Shown piece by piece: positions 31,021 through 40,033 of a DNA stretch of 64,000 nucleotides. The stretch covers positions 1 through 64,000 of the forward strand of contig JAGVUA010000132.1 of assembly GCA_019136545.1 (NCBI GenBank), in the 5' to 3' direction. The notes under the pieces were generated by a model, which did no database searches, was not told the DNA's origin, and was given only the letters and a program-made list of their open reading frames with translations. Position numbers and translations under genes: made by a program. How positions within the stretch are numbered: position 1 is the stretch's first letter; each line of letters opens with the position of its first letter. Source of the stretch: Betaproteobacteria bacterium (GTDB taxonomy: Bacteria > Pseudomonadota > Gammaproteobacteria > Burkholderiales > Rhodocyclaceae).

Positions 31021-32598
31021 ATGGCGTTTTCGCTCGAACCCGATGCGCCCCCGGCGGGGCCCAGTCCCTGGCTGGTGCTTGTCCTGAGTTGCGCATTTCT
31101 CATCGCGGGGGTCATCGGCCACGATCCGTGGAAATCCGAGGATGCCATCAACATCGCCATCGCCCACGACTTCGCCCAGGCCGGGCAATGGAGCATGCCG
31201 ACGCTTGCCGGGGATCCCTGGCCCGAGGCGGAACCCTTGTACCACTGGCTGGCTGCGGTCACCGGCATGGCATTCGGCGCGGTCTTGCCATTTCACGAGG
31301 GCGCCCGGCTGGCCGCGGCATTGCTGGGCGGATTGTTCCTCTTTGTCCTCGCCGGCGCGGCCCGCAGTCTTTTCGGTCGCCAAGCCGCCTGGGCATCCCC
31401 TCTCCTGGCCATGGGCACGCTCGGCTTGCTCGTGCCCATGCACGAGGCGCAGCCCGCTTCCACCATCCTCGCCGCCATCGCCACGGTCTACTGGGGCATC
31501 GCGCTTTCAGACGGACATCGAAGAATCGCGATGTCATTGATCGGCGGCGGCCTCGGCACCACCTTCCTCGCGGGTGGATTGGTCGCCGTGCTACCGACAC
31601 TGACTTTGCTCGCCATTCCCTTTTGGCGGCGCCAATGGTGGACGGCCATCGGCGCGTTGCTGATCGGCTCGCTCTTGGCGCTCTCATGGCCGACCGCGCT
31701 GGTCCTGGCACACCCGACGCATCTGGATGACTGGTGGGCCGCGGAAATCGCGACTATCGCGCCGCGCAATCCGTTCAGCCTCGCGCATCTGGAGTGGCTA
31801 AGCTGGTTTGCCTGGCCGGTGCTGCTGATTGCCGCCTGGGCGCTCTGGCGCAACCGACGGCAACTGGCGCATGGACCGCTGGCGGCCCCCGCCCTGGGTG
31901 CCGGAATCGCCTTGATATGGCTACTTTTGCACGAACCCAAGCTCACCCTCGCCCTGCCTTTGCTGCCGCCGCTCATGTTGGCGGCCACGGCCGGCTGCGA
32001 GCGCCTCAGGCGCGGCGCCGCCAATGCCTGGGACTGGTTCGGCATGATGACGTTTTCACTTTTCGTCGCGCTGACCTGGCTGGGCGCGTCGGCGCTGTAT
32101 GTCGGCTGGCCACCCAAGGTGGCCGCCAACGCCGCCAGGATTGCCCCAGGATTCACCACCCCGATCTCGACGCCGGCGTTGGTGGTGGCCTTGGTCACCA
32201 CCCTCGGGTGGCTGGTCGTACTCACCAGATTGCCCCGCTCACCTTGGCGGCCCGCCATTCGTTGGGCGGCCGGCGTAACGGTGCTTTGGCTGTTGGTCGT
32301 CGCCCTGCTGATGCCCTGGATCGACTATGGCAAGACCTACCGTTCGGTCGTCGCCGGCCTGAGGGAGGCACTGCCCCCGGATTTCGGCTGCATCGAGCGC
32401 CGCGGCCTGGGAGCCTCGCAGCGCGCATCCCTCGACTACTTTGCGGGCATCCGCACGCAGACGACCACCGATGACTGTCGATGGCTGCTCGTGCAGAGCA
32501 ACCCGCGCGAACAACCGCCCACGGGCTGGGACAAGATCTGGGAAGGTCGCCGCCCAGGGGACCGCGATGAAGTATGGCGGCTGTACCGCCGCGACTAG
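31021..32598 (+). CDS. GT39/ArnT-like membrane glycosyltransferase
   Basis: A 525-residue protein with about ten to twelve hydrophobic segments. The first exported loop has an Asp/Glu-rich motif (HDPWKSEDA, about 34-42) where PMT/ArnT-type enzymes keep their catalytic acids. It probably transfers a sugar from a polyprenyl-phosphate donor to an envelope acceptor; donor and acceptor are unknown and no polysaccharide genes adjoin it. The ATG at 31021 comes 24 bases after the rpmE terminator with no obvious ribosome site (upstream reads CAGTCGCAATCGCAC). Its TAG stop is shared base for base with that of orn on the other strand (CTAG, 32595-32598). Confidence 0.8.
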   Translation: MAFSLEPDAPPAGPSPWLVLVLSCAFLIAGVIGHDPWKSEDAINIAIAHDFAQAGQWSMPTLAGDPWPEAEPLYHWLAAVTGMAFGAVLPFHEGARLAAALLGGLFLFVLAGAARSLFGRQAAWASPLLAMGTLGLLVPMHEAQPASTILAAIATVYWGIALSDGHRRIAMSLIGGGLGTTFLAGGLVAVLPTLTLLAIPFWRRQWWTAIGALLIGSLLALSWPTALVLAHPTHLDDWWAAEIATIAPRNPFSLAHLEWLSWFAWPVLLIAAWALWRNRRQLAHGPLAAPALGAGIALIWLLLHEPKLTLALPLLPPLMLAATAGCERLRRGAANAWDWFGMMTFSLFVALTWLGASALYVGWPPKVAANAARIAPGFTTPISTPALVVALVTTLGWLVVLTRLPRSPWRPAIRWAAGVTVLWLLVVALLMPWIDYGKTYRSVVAGLREALPPDFGCIERRGLGASQRASLDYFAGIRTQTTTDDCRWLLVQSNPREQPPTGWDKIWEGRRPGDRDEVWRLYRRD

Positions 32599-33140
32599 AG
32601 TTTCAGGAAGTGCTCGCGGTAGTACTTGAGCTCTTCGATCGATTCGTGGATATCGGCCAAGGCTTGATGGCGCGACTTCTTTTCGAAACCCTTGGCCAGC
32701 TCGGGTTTCCACCGCTTGCACAGCTCCTTGAGGGTCGATACGTCGAGATTGCGGTAGTGAAAATGGGTTTCCAGTTTGGGCATCCAGCGCGCCATGAAGC
32801 GGCGATCCTGGCAAATCGAATTACCGCACATCGGCGACTTGCCCGCGGGCACATGGCGGCGCAGGAATTCCAGGCACTGCGCTTCCACGTCGGCCTCGTT
32901 CAATGCCGATGACCGTACCTTGTCGATCAGACCCGACTTGCCGTGCGTCTTCTTGTTCCAGTCGTCCATGCCATCGAGGATGGCGTTGTCCTGATGCACT
33001 ACCCAGACCGCGCTTTCGGCAACGGTTTCGAGTTGCCCGTTGGTAATCACCACCGCCATCTCGATGATGCGATCGGCATCGGGGTTGAGCCCGGTCATTT
33101 CCATATCGAGCCAAACGAGGGCATTGGAGTCTTGTGCCAT
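32595..33140 (-). CDS. orn: oligoribonuclease
   Basis: 3'-5' exonuclease that degrades 2-5-nucleotide RNAs and pGpG, ending c-di-GMP turnover; usually essential. The 181-residue product has the DEDDh residues Asp12 and Glu14 (WLDMEMTGL), the middle Asp and the C-terminal HxxxxD ([14 protein letters not shown]), with length as in E. coli (181). It diverges from the M48 peptidase gene, with rsgA next: the orn-peptidase-rsgA neighbourhood is common in proteobacteria. Confidence 0.98.
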   Translation of the reverse strand: MAQDSNALVWLDMEMTGLNPDADRIIEMAVVITNGQLETVAESAVWVVHQDNAILDGMDDWNKKTHGKSGLIDKVRSSALNEADVEAQCLEFLRRHVPAGKSPMCGNSICQDRRFMARWMPKLETHFHYRNLDVSTLKELCKRWKPELAKGFEKKSRHQALADIHESIEELKYYREHFLKL

Positions 33141-33190
33141 AATTTTCCGCCAGCGAAAAGCTCGATCTTCTCACAGTTCTCCCCCACCCG

Positions 33191-34447
33191 ATGAATGCCG
33201 CCTCGCTGTTGACCGCTTTCTTCCTCGCCGCTTTGTCGCTCGGCGCCGTCTTGCGACTGTGGCTGGCGTATCGGCACTACCGTCATATCGGCGCGCATCG
33301 CGACCAGGTGCCGTTCGCCTTCGCCGCGAGCGTCCCGCTGGCCGATCATCGCAAAGCCGCCGATTACACGCGCGCCAAGATTCGCCTGTCCGTGGCCCTG
33401 CTCGTCTGCGAAACCCTGCTGCTGCTTGCCTTCACGCTGGGCGGCCTGCTCGACTGGCTGGATCGCGCCTGGTTCGGCATCCTGGCGGCGCGGGGTTATG
33501 CCCATGGCCTGGCGCTGTTCGCCAGCGTCGCCGTGATCGGCTTTCTCGTCGACCTGCCCTTCACCCTGTATCGCGTGTTCGTCATCGAAGCGCACTTCGG
33601 CTTCAACAAGATGACCTGGCGCCTGGCCGCGGCTGACTTTGCCAAGCAGGCCGTCCTCGCCGTCGTCATCGGCGCGCCGCTGCTGCTGGCCGTGCTGTGG
33701 CTGATGTCCGCGATGGGGGAGCGCTGGTGGCTTTATGTCTGGCTGTTTTGGCTGGCCTTCAACCTGCTGGTCATGCTGATCTACCCGACGCTCATCGCGC
33801 CGCTGTTCAACAAGTTCTCGCCGCTGGAGGAAGGCGACTTGAAAACGCGCATCGAAGCCCTGCTCGAGCGTTGCGGCTTCGCCGCCTCGGGCCTGTTCGT
33901 CATGGACGGCTCGAAACGCTCCGCCCACGGCAACGCCTACTTCACCGGCCTGGGCCGCGCCAAGCGCATCGTCTTTTTCGACACCCTCATCCAGAAGCTG
34001 ACGCCGCCGCAAGTCGAGGCGGTACTGGCGCACGAGCTCGGGCACTTCAGGCACCGGCACATCTGGAAGCGCATCGGCGTGTTCGCCCTCGCCACCCTGG
34101 GCCTGCTCTGGCTGCTCGGCCGCGTCATCGACGCGCCCTGGTTCTATCAAGGTCTCGGCGTCGGCACCGGGAGCACGGCCATGGCCCTGATCCTGTTCGT
34201 CCAAGTCCTGCCGGTCTTCCTGTTTCCGCTGATGCCCGTGGCATCCGGACTTTCGCGCCGCCATGAGTTCGAGGCGGATGCCTACGCCGCGCGCCATGCC
34301 GGCGCCGGCGACCTCGTCGCCGCGCTGGTCAGCCTCTACCGCGACAACGCCGCCACCTTGACGCCCGATCCGCTCCATTCGTCGTTCTACGATTCCCACC
34401 CTCCGGCCAGCCTGCGCGTCGCCCGGCTGCGAGACTGCGCTTCTTGA
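33191..34447 (+). CDS. M48 family Ste24-type zinc metalloprotease
   Basis: A 418-residue integral membrane peptidase of the CAAX prenyl protease 1 (Ste24) type. It has seven or so hydrophobic segments, the zinc motif HELGH at 281-285 and the third ligand in SRRHEFEADAYA (about 355-366), plus the N-terminal M48 region. Bacteria have no prenylated substrates, so its clients are probably misfolded membrane proteins; this is inference. The stop overlaps the rsgA start by 4 bases (TTGA), so the two are coupled. An AAAGTCAG word lies inside (33633-33640). Confidence 0.92.
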   Translation: MNAASLLTAFFLAALSLGAVLRLWLAYRHYRHIGAHRDQVPFAFAASVPLADHRKAADYTRAKIRLSVALLVCETLLLLAFTLGGLLDWLDRAWFGILAARGYAHGLALFASVAVIGFLVDLPFTLYRVFVIEAHFGFNKMTWRLAAADFAKQAVLAVVIGAPLLLAVLWLMSAMGERWWLYVWLFWLAFNLLVMLIYPTLIAPLFNKFSPLEEGDLKTRIEALLERCGFAASGLFVMDGSKRSAHGNAYFTGLGRAKRIVFFDTLIQKLTPPQVEAVLAHELGHFRHRHIWKRIGVFALATLGLLWLLGRVIDAPWFYQGLGVGTGSTAMALILFVQVLPVFLFPLMPVASGLSRRHEFEADAYAARHAGAGDLVAALVSLYRDNAATLTPDPLHSSFYDSHPPASLRVARLRDCAS

Positions 34448-35313
34448 GCCGCGAAGGCACCATCGTCGCGGCCCATGGCCGCCACTATGAAGTCGAGGAC
34501 GCCGACGGTTCTCGCTGGCAGGCCGTGCCGCGAGGCAAGAAGAGCCTCTATGCCTGCGGCGATCGCGTGCGCCTCGAGCCGCTGGGCTCAGATCAGGCAC
34601 GCATCGTCGACCACCTGGCGCGCGCATCCCTGCTTTACCGCAGCGACGCCTTCCGGCAGAAGTTGATCGCCGCCAACGTCGGGCAGATCGTCGTCGTCGT
34701 CGCCGCCGAACCCGCTTTCAGCGACGAACTGGTGGCGCGGGCGCTGGTCGCGGCCGAGCATGAAGGCATCCGCGCGGTGATCGTCCTGAACAAGCGCGAC
34801 CTCGCCGATGCCCTGCCCGCCGCTCGCCAGCAACTCGCTGCTTTTGCCGCCGTCGGCTACCCGGTCGTCGAGCTCGCGGCCCTTCGCGATGCCGCACCGC
34901 TGGCGCCCTTCCTCACCGGCATGCTCTCGGTGCTGGTCGGCCAGTCGGGCATGGGCAAGTCAACGCTGATCAATGCCCTGGTGCCTGGCGCCGCGGCGGC
35001 AACCCGTGAAATATCGAGCGCGCTCGACTCCGGCAAGCACACCACCACGCACGCGACACTCTATCGGCTCGATGGCGCATCGGCGCTGATCGACAGCCCG
35101 GGGCTCCAGGAATTCGGCCTGGCCCACCTGAGCTTCGGAGAAATCGAATGGGCCTTTCCGGAATTCCGCCCGACGCTCGGCCAGTGCCGCTTCCACGACT
35201 GTCGCCACGAGGCCGAACCCGGTTGCGCCGTGAAGGCCCTGGTAGCGTCAGGCGCGGTGGCACGCCGCCGCTATGAGCATTTTCGAGCCATGGCCAGGGA
35301 TCGCCGAACCTAG
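34444..35313 (+). CDS. rsgA: small ribosomal subunit biogenesis GTPase RsgA
   Basis: Circularly permuted GTPase that helps mature the 30S decoding centre. The 289-residue product has an N-terminal OB fold, then the GTPase motifs in the order G4 (NKRDL, 116-120), G1 (GQSGMGKS, 166-173), G3 (DSPGLQEFG), and a C-terminal zinc-binding segment CRFHDCRHEAEPGC. The start is TTG at 34444 (TTG AGC CGC GAA), overlapping the peptidase stop, and no ATG is available before the OB fold. Confidence 0.97.
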   Translation: MSREGTIVAAHGRHYEVEDADGSRWQAVPRGKKSLYACGDRVRLEPLGSDQARIVDHLARASLLYRSDAFRQKLIAANVGQIVVVVAAEPAFSDELVARALVAAEHEGIRAVIVLNKRDLADALPAARQQLAAFAAVGYPVVELAALRDAAPLAPFLTGMLSVLVGQSGMGKSTLINALVPGAAAATREISSALDSGKHTTTHATLYRLDGASALIDSPGLQEFGLAHLSFGEIEWAFPEFRPTLGQCRFHDCRHEAEPGCAVKALVASGAVARRRYEHFRAMARDRRT

Positions 35314-35402
35314 GCGCTGCGATCACGTGAACCGCGGCAGGCGATTCCGCGCGACGAATCGGCTACCATAGGCGACCGGTTCATACTTCGGCAAGCCCAA
35401 GC

Positions 35403-36320
35403 ATGCATCGTCCGTCCCACTCGAAGAAGTCGCAGATATTCATCGCGCTGGCGGTCAGCCTGTTGTTCATATGGCTGTTCGTCGCCTATGAACTGAATCG
35501 CAGCCGCAGTGCCTACCAGCGCGACATCGAGCATGCGGCAGTCTTGCGGTCCCAGGCCTATGCCGAAAACATCTTGGCCACGATCAAACGTCTCGACGAA
35601 GTCGTGCTCGACCTGCGAGGCGCCTGGACCGGCGATGCCGCGCGGTTTACCGAACTCGTGCAGCAACGCCAGCAGCATCTCGGCGACCTCGCGTTCCAGG
35701 TGGCCATCATCGACGCCGAGGGCTATCTCATCTACTCCAACCTGGCCGCGCCCAACGACAAGACTTATCTGGGCGAACGGGAGCATTTCCGTGTCCATCA
35801 GGAGCGCCAGACCGATCGGCTTTTCATCAGCAAGCCGCTGAAAGGAAAAGTCTCCGGCAAGTGGTCGATCCAGTTCACCCGGCCCATCCTGACCGACGGC
35901 AGGTTCAGCGGCGTCATCGTCGTCTCCGCCAGTCCCGAAACCTTTGTTGCCTTCCTCGCCGAGCTCGGTCCGCAAGGACAAGCCAGCAGCATGCTGGTAG
36001 CGAGTAGCGGTTACATCATGGCCCAATATCCCGACAACGAGAGCGCGATGGGCAAGACGCTCTCCGAGGTGCCGTTCCTGATGGCCGACGCCCCCGTTTC
36101 AGGCGCCTATTGGCGTCCTGCGCAACTCGACGGCGTCGAGCAGGCCTTCGGTTTCTATCGCCTGCCCGAGTACGGCTTAAGCTTCGTCATCGGCCAGCCG
36201 GCGGCCGAGGCGCTCCAACCTTATTTCGACCACCGGAAAACCGTCGTCGGCGCCGCCATTCTCGCCAGCGGCATCTTGATGCTCGTGCTCGGACTGCTGT
36301 CCCGCGCGCGGGCCGCGTAA
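35403..36320 (+). CDS. membrane-anchored Cache-domain sensor without an output domain
   Basis: A 305-residue protein with an N-terminal membrane helix (about 11-28), a periplasmic double-Cache-like domain (about 35-275) and a second membrane helix (about 280-300), then only three residues (RAA). Visible Cache features include VAIIDAEGYLIYSNLA, FISKPLKGKVSGKWSIQFTRPI and the repeat-like ASSGYIMAQYP. In relatives this module sits in front of a GGDEF, EAL, kinase or chemoreceptor domain; here the frame stops right after helix two. It could be a truncated sensor or a stand-alone binding protein that pairs with another membrane protein. It lies alone after rsgA. Confidence 0.8.
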   Translation: MHRPSHSKKSQIFIALAVSLLFIWLFVAYELNRSRSAYQRDIEHAAVLRSQAYAENILATIKRLDEVVLDLRGAWTGDAARFTELVQQRQQHLGDLAFQVAIIDAEGYLIYSNLAAPNDKTYLGEREHFRVHQERQTDRLFISKPLKGKVSGKWSIQFTRPILTDGRFSGVIVVSASPETFVAFLAELGPQGQASSMLVASSGYIMAQYPDNESAMGKTLSEVPFLMADAPVSGAYWRPAQLDGVEQAFGFYRLPEYGLSFVIGQPAAEALQPYFDHRKTVVGAAILASGILMLVLGLLSRARAA

Positions 36321-36387
36321 GCCGCCGCCAAGCGAAAGTCAGCCGCGACAGCACGCCGCATCTCGGCGGCAAACGAACCAAGCCGGG

Positions 36388-36422
36388 AAAAGACCGGCCG
36401 CCCGTTCGGCCGAGCCGGTCTT
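36388..36422 (-). terminator. hairpin terminator for the thiolase gene
   Basis: The nine-base arms AAGACCGGC (36390-36398) and GCCGGTCTT (36414-36422) are fully complementary. Read on the minus strand the stem ends in a short T4 run. It lies 20 bases past the thiolase stop, in the 121-base gap between converging genes, which otherwise holds only an AAAGTCAG word at 36335. Confidence 0.65.
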
Positions 36423-36441
36423 GCGACGAATCAACCGACGC

Positions 36442-37629
36442 TTAGACGCGTTCCCAGATCGTCGTGATGCCCTGGCCGCCGCCGATGCACATCGTCGCCA
36501 TGCCGTAGCGTCCGTTCACGCGGATCAACTCGTGCAACAGCTTGGTGATGATGACACCCCCCGTGGCACCGACCGGGTGGCCGAGCGCAATGGCGCCACC
36601 ATTGGGGTTGGTCCGGGCCGGATCGAGGCCGAGCCCCTTGGCGACGGTGATCGACTGGGCGGCGAAGGCTTCGTTGGACTCGATGACGTCCATCTTGTCG
36701 AGCGACAGGCCGGCTTTTTGCAACGCCGCCTTGGTCGAGGGAATCGGGCCTTCGCCCATGACATCGTTCGGCACGCCGGCGATGGCGTAGGCCACCAGGC
36801 GCGCGATGGGCTTGTGGCCGCCCGCCGCGGCCTTGGCGGCGTCGGCCAGCACCAGGAACGCGGCCGCGTCATTGATGCCCGAGGCATTGCCGGCCGTAAC
36901 CGTGCCATCCTTCTTGAACGCAGGCTTCATCTTCGCCAGGGCTTCCATCGTGGTGCTCGGCTTCGCGTGCTCGTCGGTATCGAAAACGACATCGCCTTTC
37001 TTGGTCTGGAAAGTGATCGGCACGATCTGCGACTTGAAGCGCCCCTCGGCGATCGCCACGCCGGCGCGCTTCTGCGACTCGACCGCAAAGGCGTCCTGAT
37101 CCTCGCGCGTGATGCCGTATTTGGCGGCCAGATTTTCCGCCGTGATGCCCATGTGGCCCACGCCGAACGGGTCGGTAAGCACGGCCACCATGGCGTCGAT
37201 GGCCTTGGCGTCGCCCATGCGCGCGCCCGCGCGCAAGGCCGGCAGCAGGTAGGCGCCGCGCGACATGACCTCGACGCCGCCGCCGATGGCGAAATCGGCA
37301 TCGCCGAGCATGATGGCCTGGGCCGAACTGACGACGGCCTGTTGCGCCGAACCGCACAGCCGGTTCACGGCAAAGGCGACGGAGTCCATGCTCATGCCGC
37401 CCTGTATGGTCGCGACGCGCGCCACGTAGGCATAGCGCGACTCGGTCGGAATGCAGTTGCCGACCGTCGCGAAAGTCACCTGCTTGGGATCGACGCCGGC
37501 ACGGGCAATCGCCTCCTTCACCACCAGTCCGCCCAGTTCGGCGGGCTCCATGTCCTTCAAGGAACCGTTGAATGCGCCCACCGCGCTGCGCACCGCGCTC
37601 AATACCACCACTTCCCGCTTGTCAGCCAT
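36442..37629 (-). CDS. acetyl-CoA C-acyltransferase (thiolase, BktB-like)
   Basis: Condenses or cleaves acyl-CoA thioesters, either in beta-oxidation or as the first step of polyhydroxyalkanoate synthesis. The 395-residue product has the nucleophile Cys92 in NRLCGSAQQA, the catalytic His in GGAIALGHPVGATG and the second catalytic Cys in CIGGGQG. The active-site loop reads CGSAQQA instead of the common CGSGLQA, a variant seen in beta-ketothiolase B-like enzymes. There are no phaB, phaC or fad genes beside it, so the pathway is not decided here. ATG at 37629 preceded by AGGAGCAAAAA. Confidence 0.93.
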   Translation of the reverse strand: MADKREVVVLSAVRSAVGAFNGSLKDMEPAELGGLVVKEAIARAGVDPKQVTFATVGNCIPTESRYAYVARVATIQGGMSMDSVAFAVNRLCGSAQQAVVSSAQAIMLGDADFAIGGGVEVMSRGAYLLPALRAGARMGDAKAIDAMVAVLTDPFGVGHMGITAENLAAKYGITREDQDAFAVESQKRAGVAIAEGRFKSQIVPITFQTKKGDVVFDTDEHAKPSTTMEALAKMKPAFKKDGTVTAGNASGINDAAAFLVLADAAKAAAGGHKPIARLVAYAIAGVPNDVMGEGPIPSTKAALQKAGLSLDKMDVIESNEAFAAQSITVAKGLGLDPARTNPNGGAIALGHPVGATGGVIITKLLHELIRVNGRYGMATMCIGGGQGITTIWERV

Positions 37630-37650
37630 TTTTTGCTCCTATAAGAAAAA

Positions 37651-38568
37651 TCATCCTGCCCAACTGGCAATGCCCAGCAGGGTCAGTAGCAACAGTGCCA
37701 TCACCAGCGTGCGCCAGACGAGACCCACGGCGCTTTGCATGAAGTCCGCATCGGCGTCGTCGCCCACGCCAAGCTCGGGACGATCGCCAAACCTGTCGTC
37801 GCCGCCGATGGGCATGCCCAGCCGCACGCCCAAGGCGCCAGCGCCGGAAGCGAGCAGTATACCGCTCGCTTCCTCCCGCCAGCGGGCGGCCTGCGTACGC
37901 CAGCAGAATACCGCATCCTCGAAGTTGCCGACGATGGCGAAAGACGCCGCTGTCATTCGCACCGGCAGCCAGTCGATGATCGCGAAGGCACGGCGGGCGA
38001 ACTCGCCAAAAGCATCGTCCGGCGCGCCGCCGCGCTCAGCCCAGGCTTGCGCAAAGTGGCGCGCCAGGCGGTAAAAAACGGCACCCGCCGGTCCGAACAG
38101 GGCAAACAGGATCAAGGGCGCAAAGACATGGCGATGCGATGCCACCAGCGCCTCCTCGATCGCCAGTCGCGCCACCTCGCCCGAACCCAAACGCTCGGCA
38201 TCGATGCCGCACCACTGGTACAACAACTGTCGTGCCTGGCCGATCTCGCCGGAACGCAAGGCGACGTGGATCGCCGTGTAGTGATGGCTGAACTGGCGGA
38301 ACCCCATGGTCAGATAGAGCACGGCGACATCGAGCAGCAGGGCCAGCAACCAATTGCTCCAGGCCGCCAGGGCCTGCACCACCAGCACCAGCACCGAGGG
38401 CAACGCCACCCCGACCAGCCAGGCGGCCACGCCGTGGCTGTGCTGACCGGCGTTGAAGCGGTTTTCCAGCAGCCGCGACCACTGCGCCAACACATCGTTG
38501 ATCCGGCTGATCGCCAGCGGCCGGAACTGTTCGATCGTCAGCGCGAGAATGATGGCGAGAATGGTCAT
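37651..38568 (-). CDS. CobD/CbiB-family membrane protein
   Basis: A 305-residue membrane protein with hydrophobic segments near 1-15, 50-90, 150-170 and 285-303. The internal pattern (AVLYLTMGFRQFSHHYTAI, GEIGQARQLLYQWCG, EEALVASHRHVFAPLILFALFGPAGAVFYRL) resembles the CobD/CbiB-related family that betaproteobacteria keep outside cobalamin operons. No cobalamin genes adjoin it, so a cobinamide-phosphate synthase role is doubtful; an envelope role akin to AmpE has been suggested for such proteins. It lies 30 bases after the Nudix gene on the same strand. Confidence 0.75.
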   Translation of the reverse strand: MTILAIILALTIEQFRPLAISRINDVLAQWSRLLENRFNAGQHSHGVAAWLVGVALPSVLVLVVQALAAWSNWLLALLLDVAVLYLTMGFRQFSHHYTAIHVALRSGEIGQARQLLYQWCGIDAERLGSGEVARLAIEEALVASHRHVFAPLILFALFGPAGAVFYRLARHFAQAWAERGGAPDDAFGEFARRAFAIIDWLPVRMTAASFAIVGNFEDAVFCWRTQAARWREEASGILLASGAGALGVRLGMPIGGDDRFGDRPELGVGDDADADFMQSAVGLVWRTLVMALLLLTLLGIASWAG

Positions 38569-38598
38569 GGTCTTGTCCGTCGGCGGTTGGCTGGCATG

Positions 38599-39222
38599 TC
38601 AATCGTCGCCCAGCAGACAGCGGCGCAGATTCACCAGCATGCCGGCCGTGGCGCCCCAGATATACCGTTCTTGCCACGGCACGGCCCAGTATTCATGCGC
38701 CGTGCCACGAACCTCGACCCGGTCCCGACGAAAATTGTCGGGATCGAGCAGGAATGTCAGCGGCGGCTCGAACACATCGGCCACCTCGAAATCGTCGAGC
38801 TTGAGATCGAGCGGCGGCATCACCAAGCCGACCACGGGCGTAATGGTAAAGCCGGTACCGGTCTGGTAACGATTGAGCGTGCCCAGAATCTCGACCTGTC
38901 GCGGATCGAGCCCCACTTCCTCTTCCGCCTCGCGCAGCGCCGTCGCCGCTGGGCTAGCGTCATCCGGCTCGCAACGCCCGCCGGGAAAACTCACCTGACC
39001 GGCATGATCGCGCAGATGGTTGGTCCGCTGTGTCAACAGCACCGTCAGGCCGCTGGCCCGGACCACGATGGGGATCAACACGGCGGCCGGCAATAGATCG
39101 GCATTTTTCCCGGGCAAGGTTTCGCCGAACCACCCGTCGGGCGGTAACGCAGTGCTGAAATCGCCGGACCATCGGTCGCGCAGCCAGTCCGCCGTCAACG
39201 CCGGAACGAGCTTGCTCGTCAT
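38599..39222 (-). CDS. nudL: Nudix hydrolase, CoA pyrophosphatase (NudL) type
   Basis: Probably cleaves CoA or acyl-CoA to phosphopantetheine and adenosine phosphate, in CoA turnover. The 207-residue product has the NudL signature LRDHAGQVSFPGG directly before a Nudix box ending LREAEEEVGL. The start is taken as ATG at 39222, which forms a TGATG junction with the upstream protease gene; a TTG one codon earlier is also open. Adjacent to a thiolase gene, a CoA-related role is plausible but unproven. Confidence 0.88.
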   Translation of the reverse strand: MTSKLVPALTADWLRDRWSGDFSTALPPDGWFGETLPGKNADLLPAAVLIPIVVRASGLTVLLTQRTNHLRDHAGQVSFPGGRCEPDDASPAATALREAEEEVGLDPRQVEILGTLNRYQTGTGFTITPVVGLVMPPLDLKLDDFEVADVFEPPLTFLLDPDNFRRDRVEVRGTAHEYWAVPWQERYIWGATAGMLVNLRRCLLGDD

Positions 39223-39887
39223 CAATAGCGCTTCTTGAGCGTCATGGTCTGGCCCTCGCGCTTCATTTCCATGCGGTTGAGGAAACTCATGCCCAGCAAC
39301 ACGATCGGCAGGTCCTGTTCGTGCACCGCGGCATCGACCTGGTTCAGCATGACATCGCCCACCCTGACCGAGTTGAGCGTGACTTTCCAGACCCGCGTCG
39401 GCCCGTTCGCCGTCATCGACATCCCGGGCTCGCCCTTGCGGTAATCGATGTTGGCGTGGTCGGCGTCGGTCTTGCCCATGGCGATTAAGGTAGCGCCGGT
39501 ATCGACCAGAAAACGCATGGGGGCGCCATTGACGGTACCGACCGTGAAAAAGTGGCCACTCGAATCGGCCGTCAGCGACACCGAAGCAGCTTCGCGCGCA
39601 TCGTTGCCCGCCGAAACCGCGTGCTGGCCAACGATCAAGCGGTGCCGCCGGCCATCGACCAGGAACTGCGCGGCGCCATCTTCGATGGCGAGCAGCTTGA
39701 CGCCTTGCGGGCCGGTAGCGCCGACCGGAATCGACTGCGGCCGGCCGCCGTCGATCACCACCAGCGCTTTGCCGGAGTAGAGGCCGACCAGCGACACGTC
39801 CGTCGCATGCGCCGACAGCGCCAACATGGCCATCGCCGCCGGGGCGATGAAATTGGCAAGCCGCAACACTCTGATCTGATTAAGCAT
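39222..39887 (-). CDS. exported retropepsin-like aspartic protease (clan AA, TIGR02281 type)
   Basis: A 221-residue protein with a signal peptide (about 1-28, ending LSAHA) and a single retropepsin-like domain in the second half. The catalytic motif FLVDTGATLIAM has Asp129-Thr-Gly, and the downstream flap/hydrophobic motif is IVLLGMSFLNRMEM. One catalytic half means it must dimerise to be active. Bacterial members are mostly uncharacterised envelope proteases. Its stop overlaps the Nudix ATG by one base, which suggests cotranscription without a known functional link. The 146 bases upstream hold G+C-rich inverted repeats but no gene. Confidence 0.88.
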   Translation of the reverse strand: MLNQIRVLRLANFIAPAAMAMLALSAHATDVSLVGLYSGKALVVIDGGRPQSIPVGATGPQGVKLLAIEDGAAQFLVDGRRHRLIVGQHAVSAGNDAREAASVSLTADSSGHFFTVGTVNGAPMRFLVDTGATLIAMGKTDADHANIDYRKGEPGMSMTANGPTRVWKVTLNSVRVGDVMLNQVDAAVHEQDLPIVLLGMSFLNRMEMKREGQTMTLKKRY

Positions 39888-40033
39888 GAAACCCGTCGCG
39901 ATCTTTCGCCACGCTCCCGAAGAAGGCCCAGGTTATTTTGCCACATTCCCCGATGCTCACTCGGGGCCGCGGGCCTTGGCCGCGATCGACGGCGGCGCCA
40001 TCAGCGCCGACGCTCAGCAATCTCACCGGCCTT

